DNA of 43,826 bases from Candidatus Symbiothrix sp. (GCA_031261285.1 JAISKM010000023.1:1-43826), one strand, 5' to 3'; shown: positions 24,923-35,057, numbered from the stretch's first letter. The notes: a model not told the origin generated them from the sequence alone. Translations and numbers: made by a program.

Positions 24923-24993
24923 AAGAAAGAGACCCGCACCGGAAAAAAACGAAACGAAACTATGTACAAAAACCCGTGCGGGCTCTCTTTCTT
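24923..24993. repeat. long interrupted hairpin 2
   Basis: AAGAAAGAG (24923-24931) plus CCCGCAC (24933-24939) pair with GTGCGGG (24976-24982) plus CTCTTTCTT (24985-24993). Again a single A opposes two bases, and the loop of 36 nt contains ACGAAACGAAAC. Same architecture as hairpin 1, different stem sequence. Confidence 0.65.
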
Positions 24994-25032
24994 GATAGGA
25001 TGTATTGTTTTATGTAATTGTTATAGAATCAA

Positions 25033-26676
25033 TCAGTTGACACAGCGCACAGTTTGCCAAGTTGACGCTCCGTACATGCAGCATACATTTGTCAATCTGA
25101 ATATTCCATTTAAGTTGTTTGTATTCCAGTCAGGACCCATTCCATCAGCCATGATCACTTGGCCGTCTCTTGTAGCACTGGATGACCAGATGCGACCGCC
25201 CCTTCCGGAATCTACCCCGGTATTAATAACCCCTAAAAAGTTCATCCCAATCCCAGCAGGATACGAGGCGCCTTGATTATAAGACGAACCTAAATTCATG
25301 TTGGATCGCTGTGAGGCCAACGTATACCAATGCTGTGTGTCGGCATTAGCCCCGTTTGGAATTTTCGACAGGTCTGCGAATGTAGCAGGATTCGCATACA
25401 CGTACGTTAGCATATTTTGCCATTCAGTTTGTGTCGGAATATGCCAGTTTTCGGGACAAATACCTTGACGATTCGTGTAATTCCCATTACCTAAGGAACT
25501 AGCCGTACTAGCTTTCATAGCACCGGCCCAAGTGTATAAATACCCTGGCCGACCACCATTGAACAACGTAGTTTTTGCTGTTTCCAAATCAAAAGTAGGT
25601 GGTGCTTTATAGCTTGGCAGATTCAAATCCGCACCGTTATAGGTGTAACTGACACCATCTTCTACAGCTTGCGGTGTGTAAGCCAAGTTTTCAGCCATCC
25701 ATTTTACGCCATTAACCATAATGGTTTGATAACATTGACCGTCGCGGGTATCAAACAAGTTATCTGCCCCTGGGCAAGAAGAGACATTAATTACAATGCC
25801 ACCGGCCGGAGTTGGAACGACACTAGCAACTTGATTGGATACCACCGTGATAGTAGTCGTTCCATTAGTGTCAAAAGCTGTCACTAAACCGGTATTGTCT
25901 ACGGTAGCAATACTAGGGTCTGAACTTGTCCAAGTTAAACTTTTATCCGTTGCGTTATCCGGCAAAACAGTAGCCGTCAACTGATACGTTTTACCTTGCT
26001 GAACTATCGCCGGAGTTGTTGTTGGAGTTATAGACACGGATTCAACCGGAATACCTACGCGAATAGTAAAAGGATCACTTGAAAGACCATCCAAAGAGGC
26101 GGTGATTGTGGTGGTGCCATTATGTATACCCGTAACTGTGGCTGTATTAAGACTTCCTTCGACAGCATCAACAAGAGCGACACTTGGCACATTGCCACTC
26201 CAATTGACTGTTGACCAGCCTGCATTGATAGGGAGCACAGTTGCTGTTAGCGTCTGAGTGGCATCCACCGTCACCCAACCAATCGGATCGGCAGAAATAG
26301 TGATACTTTCAGGAACCGGACCGCTACCGCCTCCCGAATTAGCCAACGCCCAACCATTAGTGCCTTGCCAAATGTAAACGCCCGGCGCCAAACTTTCAGC
26401 ACCACCGAGGTTGTAGACCATCAAACCCGATTCCAATAAGTCGGTATTTTCTACAATATCAATCCATTCATTAGGAAGCGCTGTCGCGGTTGACAAAGTG
26501 ACCCGAGGCAGAAGAAGGCCGCCGGAAGTGGCAGAACTCAAGTCGAGGACAGTGCCCGGCGTGATTGGATCACCGGCATTACCGCCGATTTTGACTTGCG
26601 CAGTTACCGGTGAACAGTTACCAATTACCAGAAAACAGGTAACGAATAATACTACTATTTTTTTCATCATTTTCAA
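25033..26676 (-). CDS. secreted FISUMP-domain adhesin with Ig-like repeats
   Basis: A 547-residue surface protein: signal peptide (1-26, ending VTAQ), an N-terminal module (27-112; TSGGLLLPRVTL, LMVYNLGG, PGVYIWQGTNGW) shared with the 27027-27368 gene, a GGGSG linker, two bacterial Ig-like (BIG2) domains (about 122-208 and 210-297; TWTSSDPSIATVDNTG is diagnostic), and a Fibrobacter-type major paralogous (FISUMP) domain (about 300-547; YQTIMVNGVKWMAENLAY, ICPENWHIPTQTEWQ and a final TVRCVN). FISUMP is related to the formylglycine-enzyme/C-type-lectin fold and probably binds a ligand. The mRNA begins with structured leader copy 2. Confidence 0.85.
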   Translation of the reverse strand: MKMMKKIVVLFVTCFLVIGNCSPVTAQVKIGGNAGDPITPGTVLDLSSATSGGLLLPRVTLSTATALPNEWIDIVENTDLLESGLMVYNLGGAESLAPGVYIWQGTNGWALANSGGGSGPVPESITISADPIGWVTVDATQTLTATVLPINAGWSTVNWSGNVPSVALVDAVEGSLNTATVTGIHNGTTTITASLDGLSSDPFTIRVGIPVESVSITPTTTPAIVQQGKTYQLTATVLPDNATDKSLTWTSSDPSIATVDNTGLVTAFDTNGTTTITVVSNQVASVVPTPAGGIVINVSSCPGADNLFDTRDGQCYQTIMVNGVKWMAENLAYTPQAVEDGVSYTYNGADLNLPSYKAPPTFDLETAKTTLFNGGRPGYLYTWAGAMKASTASSLGNGNYTNRQGICPENWHIPTQTEWQNMLTYVYANPATFADLSKIPNGANADTQHWYTLASQRSNMNLGSSYNQGASYPAGIGMNFLGVINTGVDSGRGGRIWSSSATRDGQVIMADGMGPDWNTNNLNGIFRLTNVCCMYGASTWQTVRCVN

Positions 26677-26700
26677 ATTTATTTAATTAAATACTCTACG

Positions 26701-26935
26701 GTTTTGTCCTGTTCTAACATTTTTTAATACACACATAAAAAAAGCGCGGACAAAACTCAATCTATTTGCTTTGTGAGGCCTTCGACTGCCTAAAGGTTCA
26801 AATAAAATGAATAATGCCCACGCCGAACGGCGTGAACGTCATCACCTTATTCTATAACCTTTTTGAAAGTGTCGAAGTTTCACAAAGATAGAATAAAAGC
26901 TAAAACGCTTTTTTCAAAATGTTTAAAATGTGTGT
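26701..26935 (-). ncRNA. structured 5' leader element, copy 2
   Basis: Plus-strand helix coordinates: outer closing ACACACAT 26729-26736 with 26928-26935; AAAAAAGCG 26738-26746 with 26906-26914; P1 CTTTGTGA 26769-26776 with 26880-26887; P2 CTTCGAC 26780-26786 with 26871-26877; P3 AAAGGTT 26792-26798 with 26856-26862; P4 GAATAA 26809-26814 with 26847-26852; P5 CACGCC 26819-26824 with 26829-26834. Alternative pairings: GGACAAAAC 26748-26756 with GTTTTGTCC 26701-26709, and GCGCGGAC 26744-26751 with the GCCCACGC of P5. It ends about 25 bp before the FISUMP start. The 350-bp gap here holds only this leader and its promoter. Confidence 0.82.
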
Positions 26936-26993
26936 ATCACACCTGTTTTTATATCATACGCTGATGCTTTTTATTTTTTTGTTCATCTACCTG

Positions 26994-27001
26994 CAAAGAC
27001 A
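26994..27001 (-). promoter_or_regulatory. probable -7 box for leader copy 2
   Basis: TGTCTTTG, a weak match to TAnnTTTG, at the same distance (about 32 bp) from the conserved GCGTATGATATAAA as the -7 box of copy 3. It sits in the palindrome CCTG-TCTTTG-CAGG. Confidence 0.4.
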
Positions 27002-27026
27002 GGAATAGTTTTTGAATACCACACTT

Positions 27027-27368
27027 TCACCCCAACAATTTCCAACCGGTTGATGACCAATAATAAACCCCGATGGGAATATCAGTGGAAGTAGCTTCAT
27101 CCACTGCTGCTGTTTTGTTATAGACCAGCAGACCAACAATGGTGTCAGGATCAGTCTCAGTGGGAAAATCAACAGGCAAAGCTGTGAGATCGGTGATTTC
27201 TACCTGAGATAAGAGGAGACCGCCTTTTGTGCCATCCAACTCTAGTTTAACGCCCTGAAGTGGTGGATCAGAAGGTGTGCCAATACTGACTTGCGCCGTT
27301 ACAATGGCATCAGTAGCTGTTATCAATGCTATGATAAACAGCAACAATTCTAAATTTCTTTTTATCAT
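27027..27368 (-). CDS. secreted stand-alone N-terminal module of the FISUMP protein
   Basis: A 113-residue protein: signal peptide ending VTAQ and one small domain aligned with residues 27-112 of the FISUMP protein (VSIG..., TKGGLLLSQVEITDLTALP, GLLVYNKT, GVYYWSSTGWKLL). It ends exactly where the shared module ends in the larger protein, so it is either a natural single-domain protein or a truncated copy; no further coding similarity follows the stop. Its leader (copy 3) is nearly identical to copy 2, which suggests a tandem duplication of leader plus first domain. Confidence 0.75.
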   Translation of the reverse strand: MIKRNLELLLFIIALITATDAIVTAQVSIGTPSDPPLQGVKLELDGTKGGLLLSQVEITDLTALPVDFPTETDPDTIVGLLVYNKTAAVDEATSTDIPIGVYYWSSTGWKLLG

Positions 27369-27402
27369 ATCTATTTTATTTAAGAATAACTAATTCATAC
27401 CG

Positions 27403-27640
27403 GTTTTGCCCAGCCAACCTGACTTTTGTTCACATACACACATAAAAAAAGCGCGGACAAAACTCAATCTATTTGCTTTGTGAGGCCTTCGACTGCCTAA
27501 AGGTTCAAATAAAATGAATAAGCCCACGCCAATCGGCGCGAACGTTATCACCCTATTCTATAACCTTTTTGAAAGTGTCGAAGTTTCACAAAGACAGAAT
27601 AAAAGCTAAACGCTTTTTCCAAAATGTTTAAAATGTGTGT
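27403..27640 (-). ncRNA. structured 5' leader element, copy 3
   Basis: Plus-strand helix coordinates: outer closing 27436-27443 with 27633-27640; AAAAAGCG 27446-27453 with 27611-27618; P1 27476-27483 with 27586-27593; P2 27487-27493 with 27577-27583; P3 27499-27505 with 27562-27568; P4 GAATA 27516-27520 with 27554-27558; P5 CGCC 27527-27530 with 27535-27538, extended by an outer pair that is G-U only on the minus strand. GGACAAAAC (27455-27463) pairs with GTTTTGCCC (27403-27411), again using a G-U on the minus strand. The rest of the 437-bp gap holds its promoter and the panB terminator. Confidence 0.82.
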
Positions 27641-27700
27641 ATCACATTTGTTTTTATATCATAAGCCTATATTTTACTTTTTTATTATTAAACTTGATGA

Positions 27701-27708
27701 CAAAGGTA
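27701..27708 (-). promoter_or_regulatory. -7 box for leader copy 3
   Basis: TACCTTTG on the minus strand, about 60 bp before the outer helix of copy 3. Confidence 0.65.
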
Positions 27709-27771
27709 GTGATTATTTTTGAAAGCACAAAGAATTTTTGAAACGTTTATACATTTTTTTGCAAACTTTCA

Positions 27772-27795
27772 AAAAATGACGCAAAAACTTGCGTC
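27772..27795 (-). terminator. panB intrinsic terminator
   Basis: Perfect stem GACGCAA/TTGCGTC with a 4-base loop, 10 bp after the panB stop, followed by ATTTTTTG on the minus strand. Confidence 0.85.
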
Positions 27796-27805
27796 CCGTT
27801 ATCAG

Positions 27806-28624
27806 TTAATAGGATTCTTTTTCGTTGGGGAAATCGTGGTTTTTTATATCTTTGATGTAATGAGCGACGGAATTTTTGATTTCATCATGCAAATTGGCGT
27901 AGCGGCGCAGGAAGCGTGGTGAAAATTCGGTGTTGATGCCCAACATGTCGTGCATCACGAGCACTTGACCGTCGGTGTGCGGACCCGCACCGATGCCAAT
28001 CGTAGGAATATGTACTGTTTCGGTCACGCGTTTGGCTAAATCGGCGGGGATTTTTTCCAATACGATTCCAAAACAGCCTAATTCGTCCAACAGCTGTGCG
28101 TCGTCGAGTAATTTTTGGGCTTCTTCGGTTTCGCGCGCGCGTACGGCGTAGGTTCCAAATTTGTTGATTGACTGTGGTGTCAAGCCCAGATGTCCCATGA
28201 TAGGGATTCCTGCCGACAGGATGCGCTGCACCGAATCTTTGATTTCCAGTCCGCCTTCGATTTTGATGGCATCGCAACCGGTTTCTTTCATCATGCGAAT
28301 CGCCGAATGGACAGCCTCTTTCGAGTTGCCCTGATAGGAGCCGAACGGCAAATCAGCTACCACGAGTGCGCGTTTCACAGCTTTACGCACGGCCTGCGTG
28401 TACCAAATCATTTGATCAAGCGTCACCGGGAGCGTCGTCGAATTGCCCGCCATCACGTTGGAGGCAGAATCGCCGACCAATATCACATCCATTCCGGCTT
28501 TGTCGATAATTGATGCCATGGAATAGTCGTAAGCCGTCAGCATGGCGATTTTCTCGCCACGCTGCTTCATCTCAATCAGGCGTTGGGTCGTAACCGCCCG
28601 CAAGTCTTCAGTGTATGTTGACAT
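27806..28624 (-). CDS. panB: 3-methyl-2-oxobutanoate hydroxymethyltransferase
   Basis: A 272-residue ketopantoate hydroxymethyltransferase, the first committed step of pantothenate and coenzyme A synthesis, using methylene-tetrahydrofolate. Family blocks: [33 protein letters not shown] (metal Asp residues), [30 protein letters not shown] and [21 protein letters not shown]. Normal length. An intrinsic terminator follows. Confidence 0.96.
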   Translation of the reverse strand: MSTYTEDLRAVTTQRLIEMKQRGEKIAMLTAYDYSMASIIDKAGMDVILVGDSASNVMAGNSTTLPVTLDQMIWYTQAVRKAVKRALVVADLPFGSYQGNSKEAVHSAIRMMKETGCDAIKIEGGLEIKDSVQRILSAGIPIMGHLGLTPQSINKFGTYAVRARETEEAQKLLDDAQLLDELGCFGIVLEKIPADLAKRVTETVHIPTIGIGAGPHTDGQVLVMHDMLGINTEFSPRFLRRYANLHDEIKNSVAHYIKDIKNHDFPNEKESY

Positions 28625-28629
28625 TAAAA

Positions 28630-28663
28630 TAGAGTGTAGAGTTTAGTTATTAGAGTTTAGTTT
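28630..28663. repeat. 7-bp-period array (TAGAGTT/TAGTTAT type)
   Basis: About five units between panB and the lipoprotein gene; the unit sequence is the same as in 13144-13231. Confidence 0.7.
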
Positions 28664-29102
28664 ACCACAAAAAACGCACACAAAATGTGTATTCATTATA
28701 GAATGTACGCGGGGTATCCTCTGTCTTATGATCATCCGGTTTTATAAGGAAAGTAACATATTCCGGCTCATATTCTACGGTAATATGTTCTTCCCATTTG
28801 TACCCTTGATCATCCACAATGAAATCACTAAACGGCAATGGCGATAAAACATCAGAATCCAATCCTTTTGGTACATAATACAAATAGGTATTTAACGAGG
28901 CATTCTCTAAAACATAATTAGTGAGTTTAGGTTCGTCAATGGTGTAATAAAAATAATTACCTGTATCGTCGCTTCCTATTTTCCATTGATTGCTTTTAAC
29001 CGTTACATACCGATTGTGTGTAGTAATATCAACAAATTCTTTTGTTGTGCACGCTGTTGTAAAAAGCATTACCACCAGCGATAGAAATAAAATCTTTTTC
29101 AT
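28662..29102 (-). CDS. putative lipoprotein, function unknown
   Basis: A 146-residue protein with a lipoprotein signal (MLFTTAC, Cys at 18). The mature part is beta-rich: a first block WKIGSDDTGNYFYYTIDEP, then YLYYVPKGLD, YKWEEHITVEYEPEYVTFLIKPDD and a final FCVRFLW. Proteins of this type in Bacteroidales are of unknown function. It lies 6 bp after pepD on the same strand. Confidence 0.6.
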   Translation of the reverse strand: MKKILFLSLVVMLFTTACTTKEFVDITTHNRYVTVKSNQWKIGSDDTGNYFYYTIDEPKLTNYVLENASLNTYLYYVPKGLDSDVLSPLPFSDFIVDDQGYKWEEHITVEYEPEYVTFLIKPDDHKTEDTPRTFYNEYTFCVRFLW

Positions 29103-29108
29103 ATCCTT

Positions 29109-30584
29109 TTATTTATTAGGTGCTTGTTTCAATACTGCTGTTAGGAAATCCCAAAACTTTTGGACGGTGGCGATTTCCACCTTTTCGTCCGGAGAGTGTG
29201 GAAATTTGATGGTTGGACCGAATGACGCTGCATCGGTGATAACAGGAACGTTCGACATGATGATGCCACATTCCAAACCGGCGTGCACGACTGATACATC
29301 CGGTTTGTGTCCCCGTTGTTGTTCAAAAATAGTTTCCATTGTCTTCAAAATTGGAGCCGTCGCATTAGGAGCCCAACCGGGGTAAGAGCCGGAAACTTCA
29401 AAATTATCCACTTTGGCATTGTAAAATACACTTTCAATTTGGCTTGTGATGGCTTCTTTCTTACTTTCGGAAGAACTGCGTGCTAAGAATTTTACTTCCG
29501 CTTTTCCATCAGCCACATTGATAATTGCCATGTTAATAGATGTTTCCACGAGAGCCGGAAGCAAGGCCACACGATTGATCACGTTGTTTGGGCAACTCAC
29601 GACTGCATTGATCAGAGATTTTTGTACTTCCCAAGGCATCAGTTTCACACCACTGTGCGATACTTTTTCTGCTTTGAACGAAATCTTATTTTCAATGTCT
29701 TTAAATTCAGTATTATATAAATCTTCGTAGCCGGCAATCATTTCTACGATTTTTTCGTAACGTTCTTTGCCATCGACCACGATCGTTGCAAACGATTCGC
29801 GCGGAATGGCGTTGCGGAGTGTACCGCCTGTTGCTGACGATAAACGTGCACTGTAAGTCATCATCGCGTCTTTCAAGAAACGGAACAACAACTGATTGGC
29901 GTTGGCACGTCCCAAATGAATGTCTACACCGCTGTGACCACCTTTCAAGCCGGTTAAGGACACTTTCACGGCTACGTCTTCTTTTGGAACCCACTCTTCC
30001 TCCTGATATTGGAAGCCGGCACTGATGTCGACACCACCTGCACATCCGATAATCACTTCGTCGTCGTCTTCCGTATCCAAATTCAACAAGATTTTACCGG
30101 TCACAAAACCGGGTTTGATAGCGTTGGCGCCAAACATGCCGGTTTCTTCATCGCTTGTAAACAACCCTTCGATGGGTCCGTGTTCGATGTCGGTAGCTTC
30201 GAGCACAGCCATGATCGCTGCAGCGCCCATGCCATTGTCTGCACCCAAAGTGGTGCCTTTGGCCGTCACCCATTCGCCGTCAATATAGGCTTGAATGGCA
30301 TCTTTGGTAAAATCATGTTTGATGTCGGAATTGGCTTGCGGCACCATGTCCAAATGCGATTGGAGAATAATCGTCTCGCGATTTTCATACCCTTTGGTAG
30401 CCGGTTTGCGAATGCAAATATTGTCTTCAACATCGCGCAATGTCTCTAATCCCAATGATTTACCGAAATTTTCAACAAACGATGCAACCGGATCTTTGTG
30501 TCCCGAAGGGCGCGGAATTTGCGTCAATGCGTAAAAATGTTTCCACACATTAGCCGGCTTCAAACCTAAAATTGGATTTTCCAT
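29109..30584 (-). CDS. pepD: aminoacyl-histidine dipeptidase (M20 peptidase)
   Basis: A 491-residue dinuclear zinc dipeptidase (PepD/carnosinase-like). Metal-site blocks: ILQSHLDMVPQ (His, Asp), GTTLGADNGMGAAAIMAVLE (bridging Asp), LFTSDEETGMFGA (catalytic and metal Glu), LNLDTEDDDEV, and a C-terminal HAGLECGII with the last metal ligand. Length fits PepD. It hydrolyses dipeptides for amino acid recycling. Confidence 0.95.
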   Translation of the reverse strand: MENPILGLKPANVWKHFYALTQIPRPSGHKDPVASFVENFGKSLGLETLRDVEDNICIRKPATKGYENRETIILQSHLDMVPQANSDIKHDFTKDAIQAYIDGEWVTAKGTTLGADNGMGAAAIMAVLEATDIEHGPIEGLFTSDEETGMFGANAIKPGFVTGKILLNLDTEDDDEVIIGCAGGVDISAGFQYQEEEWVPKEDVAVKVSLTGLKGGHSGVDIHLGRANANQLLFRFLKDAMMTYSARLSSATGGTLRNAIPRESFATIVVDGKERYEKIVEMIAGYEDLYNTEFKDIENKISFKAEKVSHSGVKLMPWEVQKSLINAVVSCPNNVINRVALLPALVETSINMAIINVADGKAEVKFLARSSSESKKEAITSQIESVFYNAKVDNFEVSGSYPGWAPNATAPILKTMETIFEQQRGHKPDVSVVHAGLECGIIMSNVPVITDAASFGPTIKFPHSPDEKVEIATVQKFWDFLTAVLKQAPNK

Positions 30585-30596
30585 GATATTTTTCTT

Positions 30597-30690
30597 TTAA
30601 TTTTATATTGTTTTGAACTGTGATTTTTTTGATTTTGTGATGAACTGTGATTTTTAAAAATCATAGTTTTCATTCAATCAGTGTAATCAT
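30597..30690. repeat. inverted repeats between the UPF0104 gene and pepD
   Basis: GAACTGTGATTTTT occurs twice and its complement AAAAATCATAGTT once, giving a near-perfect stem around 30643-30672 plus a further partial copy ending at 30696. Likely forms a hairpin between the two genes; it could terminate the upstream transcript. Confidence 0.5.
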
Positions 30691-31661
30691 AGTTCAGAAA
30701 TTTTGTTTTTTTTGAGTCCGAGCATAAAGATGCTATACGTGCCGCAAATCACTTCCCAGAGGGCGTGAAGTCCAAAGACGGCGGTGGCAAAAGCGGTGGC
30801 TTCGCCACGACTGATGCCGTAAGCCATTAATCCGAAGACGGTGGCTGCTTGCCAGGGTCCTAAACCGCCATTGCTGGGAATTGCCATACTGATGCTGCCC
30901 ATGGTGAATACGAATAGAGCGGCGACTACTCCTAAATGCGAAGTAAACCCGAAGGCGAAAAACGTGGTGTAAAAATAACAGAAATAGCCCGCCCAAATGC
31001 CTAATGTATAGAGTAAAAAGCGGTTTTTCGTTTTCATTTTGCCTACGGTTTTGATGTCGTTCCAAAGTCCGACAAAGAAGTCGATCAATTTTTGAATGAG
31101 TTTATTTTCTCTGAAAACCCACACTGAAACCGCAACAAAAGCCGTCACACACACGATTCCGATATAAAATAGAGGCGACGTGAGAAAATCGGGCAAATCA
31201 AACGCGTCAATATTTTTCAGAAATACGGGAATGTTGCACACGAAAGCCAACAACAGAATGAGCAACACCATGATCGTGTCAAACAGCCGGTCGATAATCA
31301 ACGTGCCAATCAATTTTTTGAACGGAATTTTTTCTTTTGCCGAAATCACGCCACACCGCCAAATCTCACCTGCACGCGGCAGAACAAAGTTTACGGCGTA
31401 ATTTCCCAGCACCGCATAAATCAAATTTGATCGCTTGGGCTGATAACCCAACGGCTGAATCAACAACTGCCAGCGCAATCCGCGAATACAATTCGCCCCT
31501 ACGCCAAAAAACAACGAAAGCAGCAAAATACCCCAATTAGCGTCTCGCATTTCCATCCACAGGGCGTTAAAGTCTGTTCCTTTGTACAAGAAATACAAAA
31601 TCACGACGCCCAACGCCAATGGAAGCGTTATTTTTAAGACCTTTTTCAGTTGTTCGCCCAT
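30687..31661 (-). CDS. UPF0104 / LPG-synthase-TM-like membrane protein
   Basis: A 324-residue polytopic protein of the flippase-like family that includes the membrane domain of lysylphosphatidylglycerol synthase (MprF) and AglD. Family blocks: GANCIRGLRWQLLIQP, YAVNFVLPRAGEIWRCGVISAKEKIPFKKLIGTLIIDRLFDTIMV and GSISMAIPSNGGLGPWQAATVFGL. It lacks the synthase domain, so the role is probably transbilayer movement of a lipid; the substrate is unknown. Confidence 0.85.
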   Translation of the reverse strand: MGEQLKKVLKITLPLALGVVILYFLYKGTDFNALWMEMRDANWGILLLSLFFGVGANCIRGLRWQLLIQPLGYQPKRSNLIYAVLGNYAVNFVLPRAGEIWRCGVISAKEKIPFKKLIGTLIIDRLFDTIMVLLILLLAFVCNIPVFLKNIDAFDLPDFLTSPLFYIGIVCVTAFVAVSVWVFRENKLIQKLIDFFVGLWNDIKTVGKMKTKNRFLLYTLGIWAGYFCYFYTTFFAFGFTSHLGVVAALFVFTMGSISMAIPSNGGLGPWQAATVFGLMAYGISRGEATAFATAVFGLHALWEVICGTYSIFMLGLKKNKISEL

Positions 31662-31718
31662 GCTGTGCGTTTTTAGTTTCGCTATCTACTAAGCATTAAT
31701 CTGTAAGCATCCATTTCA

Positions 31719-33683
<1,965 letters not shown>

Positions 33684-33717
33684 TTATTTTGCAAATGTTC
33701 TTTTTAAAATTCGAGAA

Positions 33718-33725
33718 CAAAGGTA
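33718..33725 (-). promoter_or_regulatory. -7 box for gyrB
   Basis: TACCTTTG on the minus strand, 40 bp before the gyrB start and just after the rpsT terminator. Confidence 0.7.
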
Positions 33726-33742
33726 CGCATTTTTTTTGAATA

Positions 33743-33777
33743 AAACAAAAAAAGCCAACTCTTTTTTAGAGTTGACT
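33743..33777 (-). terminator. rpsT intrinsic terminator
   Basis: Stem AGCCAACTC (33753-33761) with GAGTTGACT (33769-33777), one G-U pair on the minus strand, followed there by TTTTTTTG. Confidence 0.85.
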
Positions 33778-33810
33778 AATTATTTTTAGATGCCTCCATC
33801 CGCAGGAAAC

Positions 33811-34065
33811 TTATGCCAATTTATTGACACGATGCGCCAATTTGGATTTCAAATTGCCTGCTTTATTTTTGTGGATGACGTTTTTCTTCGCCAATTTGTC
33901 CAACATTGCGCTCACTTTTTTGTAGAGTTCGGATGCTTGTGTTTTGTCGGTGGTTGTACGCAAATCGCGCACGGCGTTACGTGCTGTTTTAGCGTAATAA
34001 CGGTTGCTCAAGCGTTTGCTCAACGTTTGACGGATGCGTTTGATTGATGATGTGTGATTTGCCAT
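33811..34065 (-). CDS. rpsT: 30S ribosomal protein bS20
   Basis: An 84-residue basic three-helix protein that binds 16S r[25 protein letters not shown] at the start, then [10 protein letters not shown] and [23 protein letters not shown] at the end. It lies 36 bp downstream of tRNA-Glu on the same strand and has no -7 box of its own in the gap, so it may share the tRNA promoter. Confidence 0.97.
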   Translation of the reverse strand: MANHTSSIKRIRQTLSKRLSNRYYAKTARNAVRDLRTTTDKTQASELYKKVSAMLDKLAKKNVIHKNKAGNLKSKLAHRVNKLA

Positions 34066-34101
34066 CTTTTAAATCTTGTTCTTTAAATTTGTTTATGTTT
34101 G

Positions 34102-34173
34102 TAGTCCATAGGGGAGTCGAACCCCTCTTTCCAGGATGAAAACCTGGCGTCCTAACCGATAGACGAATGGACC
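34102..34173 (-). tRNA. tRNA-Glu (anticodon UUC)
   Basis: A 72-nt cloverleaf: acceptor GGTCCAT/ATGGACT with a G-U first pair, anticodon stem CCAGG/CCTGG around loop TTTTCAT (anticodon TTC), T arm AGGGG-TTCGACT-CCCCT, discriminator A, no encoded CCA. Promoter -7 box at 34195-34202. Confidence 0.95.
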
Positions 34174-34194
34174 ATATAGTCTCAAATGCGGGTG

Positions 34195-34202
34195 CAAAGA
34201 TA
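34195..34202 (-). promoter_or_regulatory. -7 box for tRNA-Glu (and probably rpsT)
   Basis: TATCTTTG on the minus strand, 21 bp before the tRNA 5' end. Confidence 0.65.
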
Positions 34203-34265
34203 CGGCTTTTTTTTAATTCTGCAAACTTTTTTAGAAAAATTTTACGATTTTAGATCATTTTTTTC

Positions 34266-34304
34266 AATTCATAATTCATAATTCATAATTTATAATTATT
34301 TTTG
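34266..34304 (+). promoter_or_regulatory. recO promoter merged with a 7-bp array
   Basis: Five heptads (AATTCAT x3, AATTTAT, AATTATT; 34266-34300) run into the -7 box TATTTTTG (34297-34304). Only four bases separate the box from the ATG, so the transcript should be leaderless. Confidence 0.55.
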
Positions 34305-34308
34305 TCGC

Positions 34309-35034
34309 ATGTTACATAAGACAAGAGCCATCGTGTTGCGCCGGTTGAACTACAACGACACCTATTCTATCGTGCGCGTTTTCACAGAGGAATTTGGGGC
34401 TGCGTCCTATTTGACCTACAAATCGACAGGTAAAAAGTCGAAAATAGCGACGTCTTGTTTTCATCCGTTGGCGATTTTGGATTTGGAAGTGGAGCACCAA
34501 AACGCCCGTGACATTCAGCGTTTGAAAGAGGCGAAAGTCCATTTGCCGGTTGTGTTTTTACTTAATAATCCCATTAAAAGTGCTGTGAGCCTGTTTTTGG
34601 CAGAATGGATTGGCAAGGCGGTGAAAGGGGAACAAGCCGACAAATTGTTGTTCGATTACCTGTTGCAATCCATCCAGATATTGGATTTGTCCGAAAAAGA
34701 GTATGCGAATTTTCATTTGGTATTTTTGATACGGCTGACGCAATTTCTCGGTTTTTATCCGGATGCAACCGGCTATGTTTCAGAAACTTATTTCGACCTT
34801 TTGAACGGTCTTTTTGTGCCTGTTAAGCCAACTCACGTTCACTTTTTAGACTTGGAAGAAAGTGCGTTGTTTTTTCAACTCTTGAACCTTAATTACGACA
34901 CGATGGCCGGTTTGCAGCTCTCCGGCAACCGGCGCAAAAGCCTTATCATCCGCCTGACAGAGTATTATCGCTTGCATTTAGTCGTTTTTCCCGACATCAA
35001 ATCGCTCGACGTGTTGCACGAGGTGTTTGGCTGA
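34309..35034 (+). CDS. recO: DNA repair protein RecO
   Basis: A 241-residue RecO, which anneals single strands and loads RecA with RecR. The N-terminal OB fold starts with KTRAIVLRRLNYNDTYSIVRVFTEEFG; a helical C-terminal domain follows (FHLVFLIRLTQFLGFYPD). The cysteine zinc finger of some RecO proteins is absent, as in many Bacteroidota. It is divergent from tRNA-Glu/rpsT. Confidence 0.92.
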   Translation: MLHKTRAIVLRRLNYNDTYSIVRVFTEEFGAASYLTYKSTGKKSKIATSCFHPLAILDLEVEHQNARDIQRLKEAKVHLPVVFLLNNPIKSAVSLFLAEWIGKAVKGEQADKLLFDYLLQSIQILDLSEKEYANFHLVFLIRLTQFLGFYPDATGYVSETYFDLLNGLFVPVKPTHVHFLDLEESALFFQLLNLNYDTMAGLQLSGNRRKSLIIRLTEYYRLHLVVFPDIKSLDVLHEVFG

Positions 35035-35049
35035 TTACAATATATATTG

Positions 35050-35057
35050 TACCTTTG
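35050..35057 (+). promoter_or_regulatory. -7 box for tRNA-Arg(CCU)
   Basis: TACCTTTG, 75 bp before the mature tRNA. The spacer 35076-35125 contains degenerate ATTGCGGG / AACGCAATGACG pieces of the REP-like family. Confidence 0.55.

Noticed and set aside
24835..24993. Integron attC sites
   Set aside because: The long imperfect hairpins are reminiscent, but the GTTRRRY/RYYYAAC core sites are not found at their ends and no integrase or cassette array is present.
25033..26676. Diversity-generating retroelement target
   Set aside because: The FISUMP domain is related to the C-type-lectin-like fold used by such targets, but I see no reverse transcriptase, template repeat or accessory gene.
26871..26890. 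TATCTTTG inside leader copy 2 (minus strand) as its promoter
   Set aside because: Copy 1 has CTTTCCG at this place, with a compensating partner, so the bases are conserved for pairing; consistent -7 boxes lie upstream of the elements.
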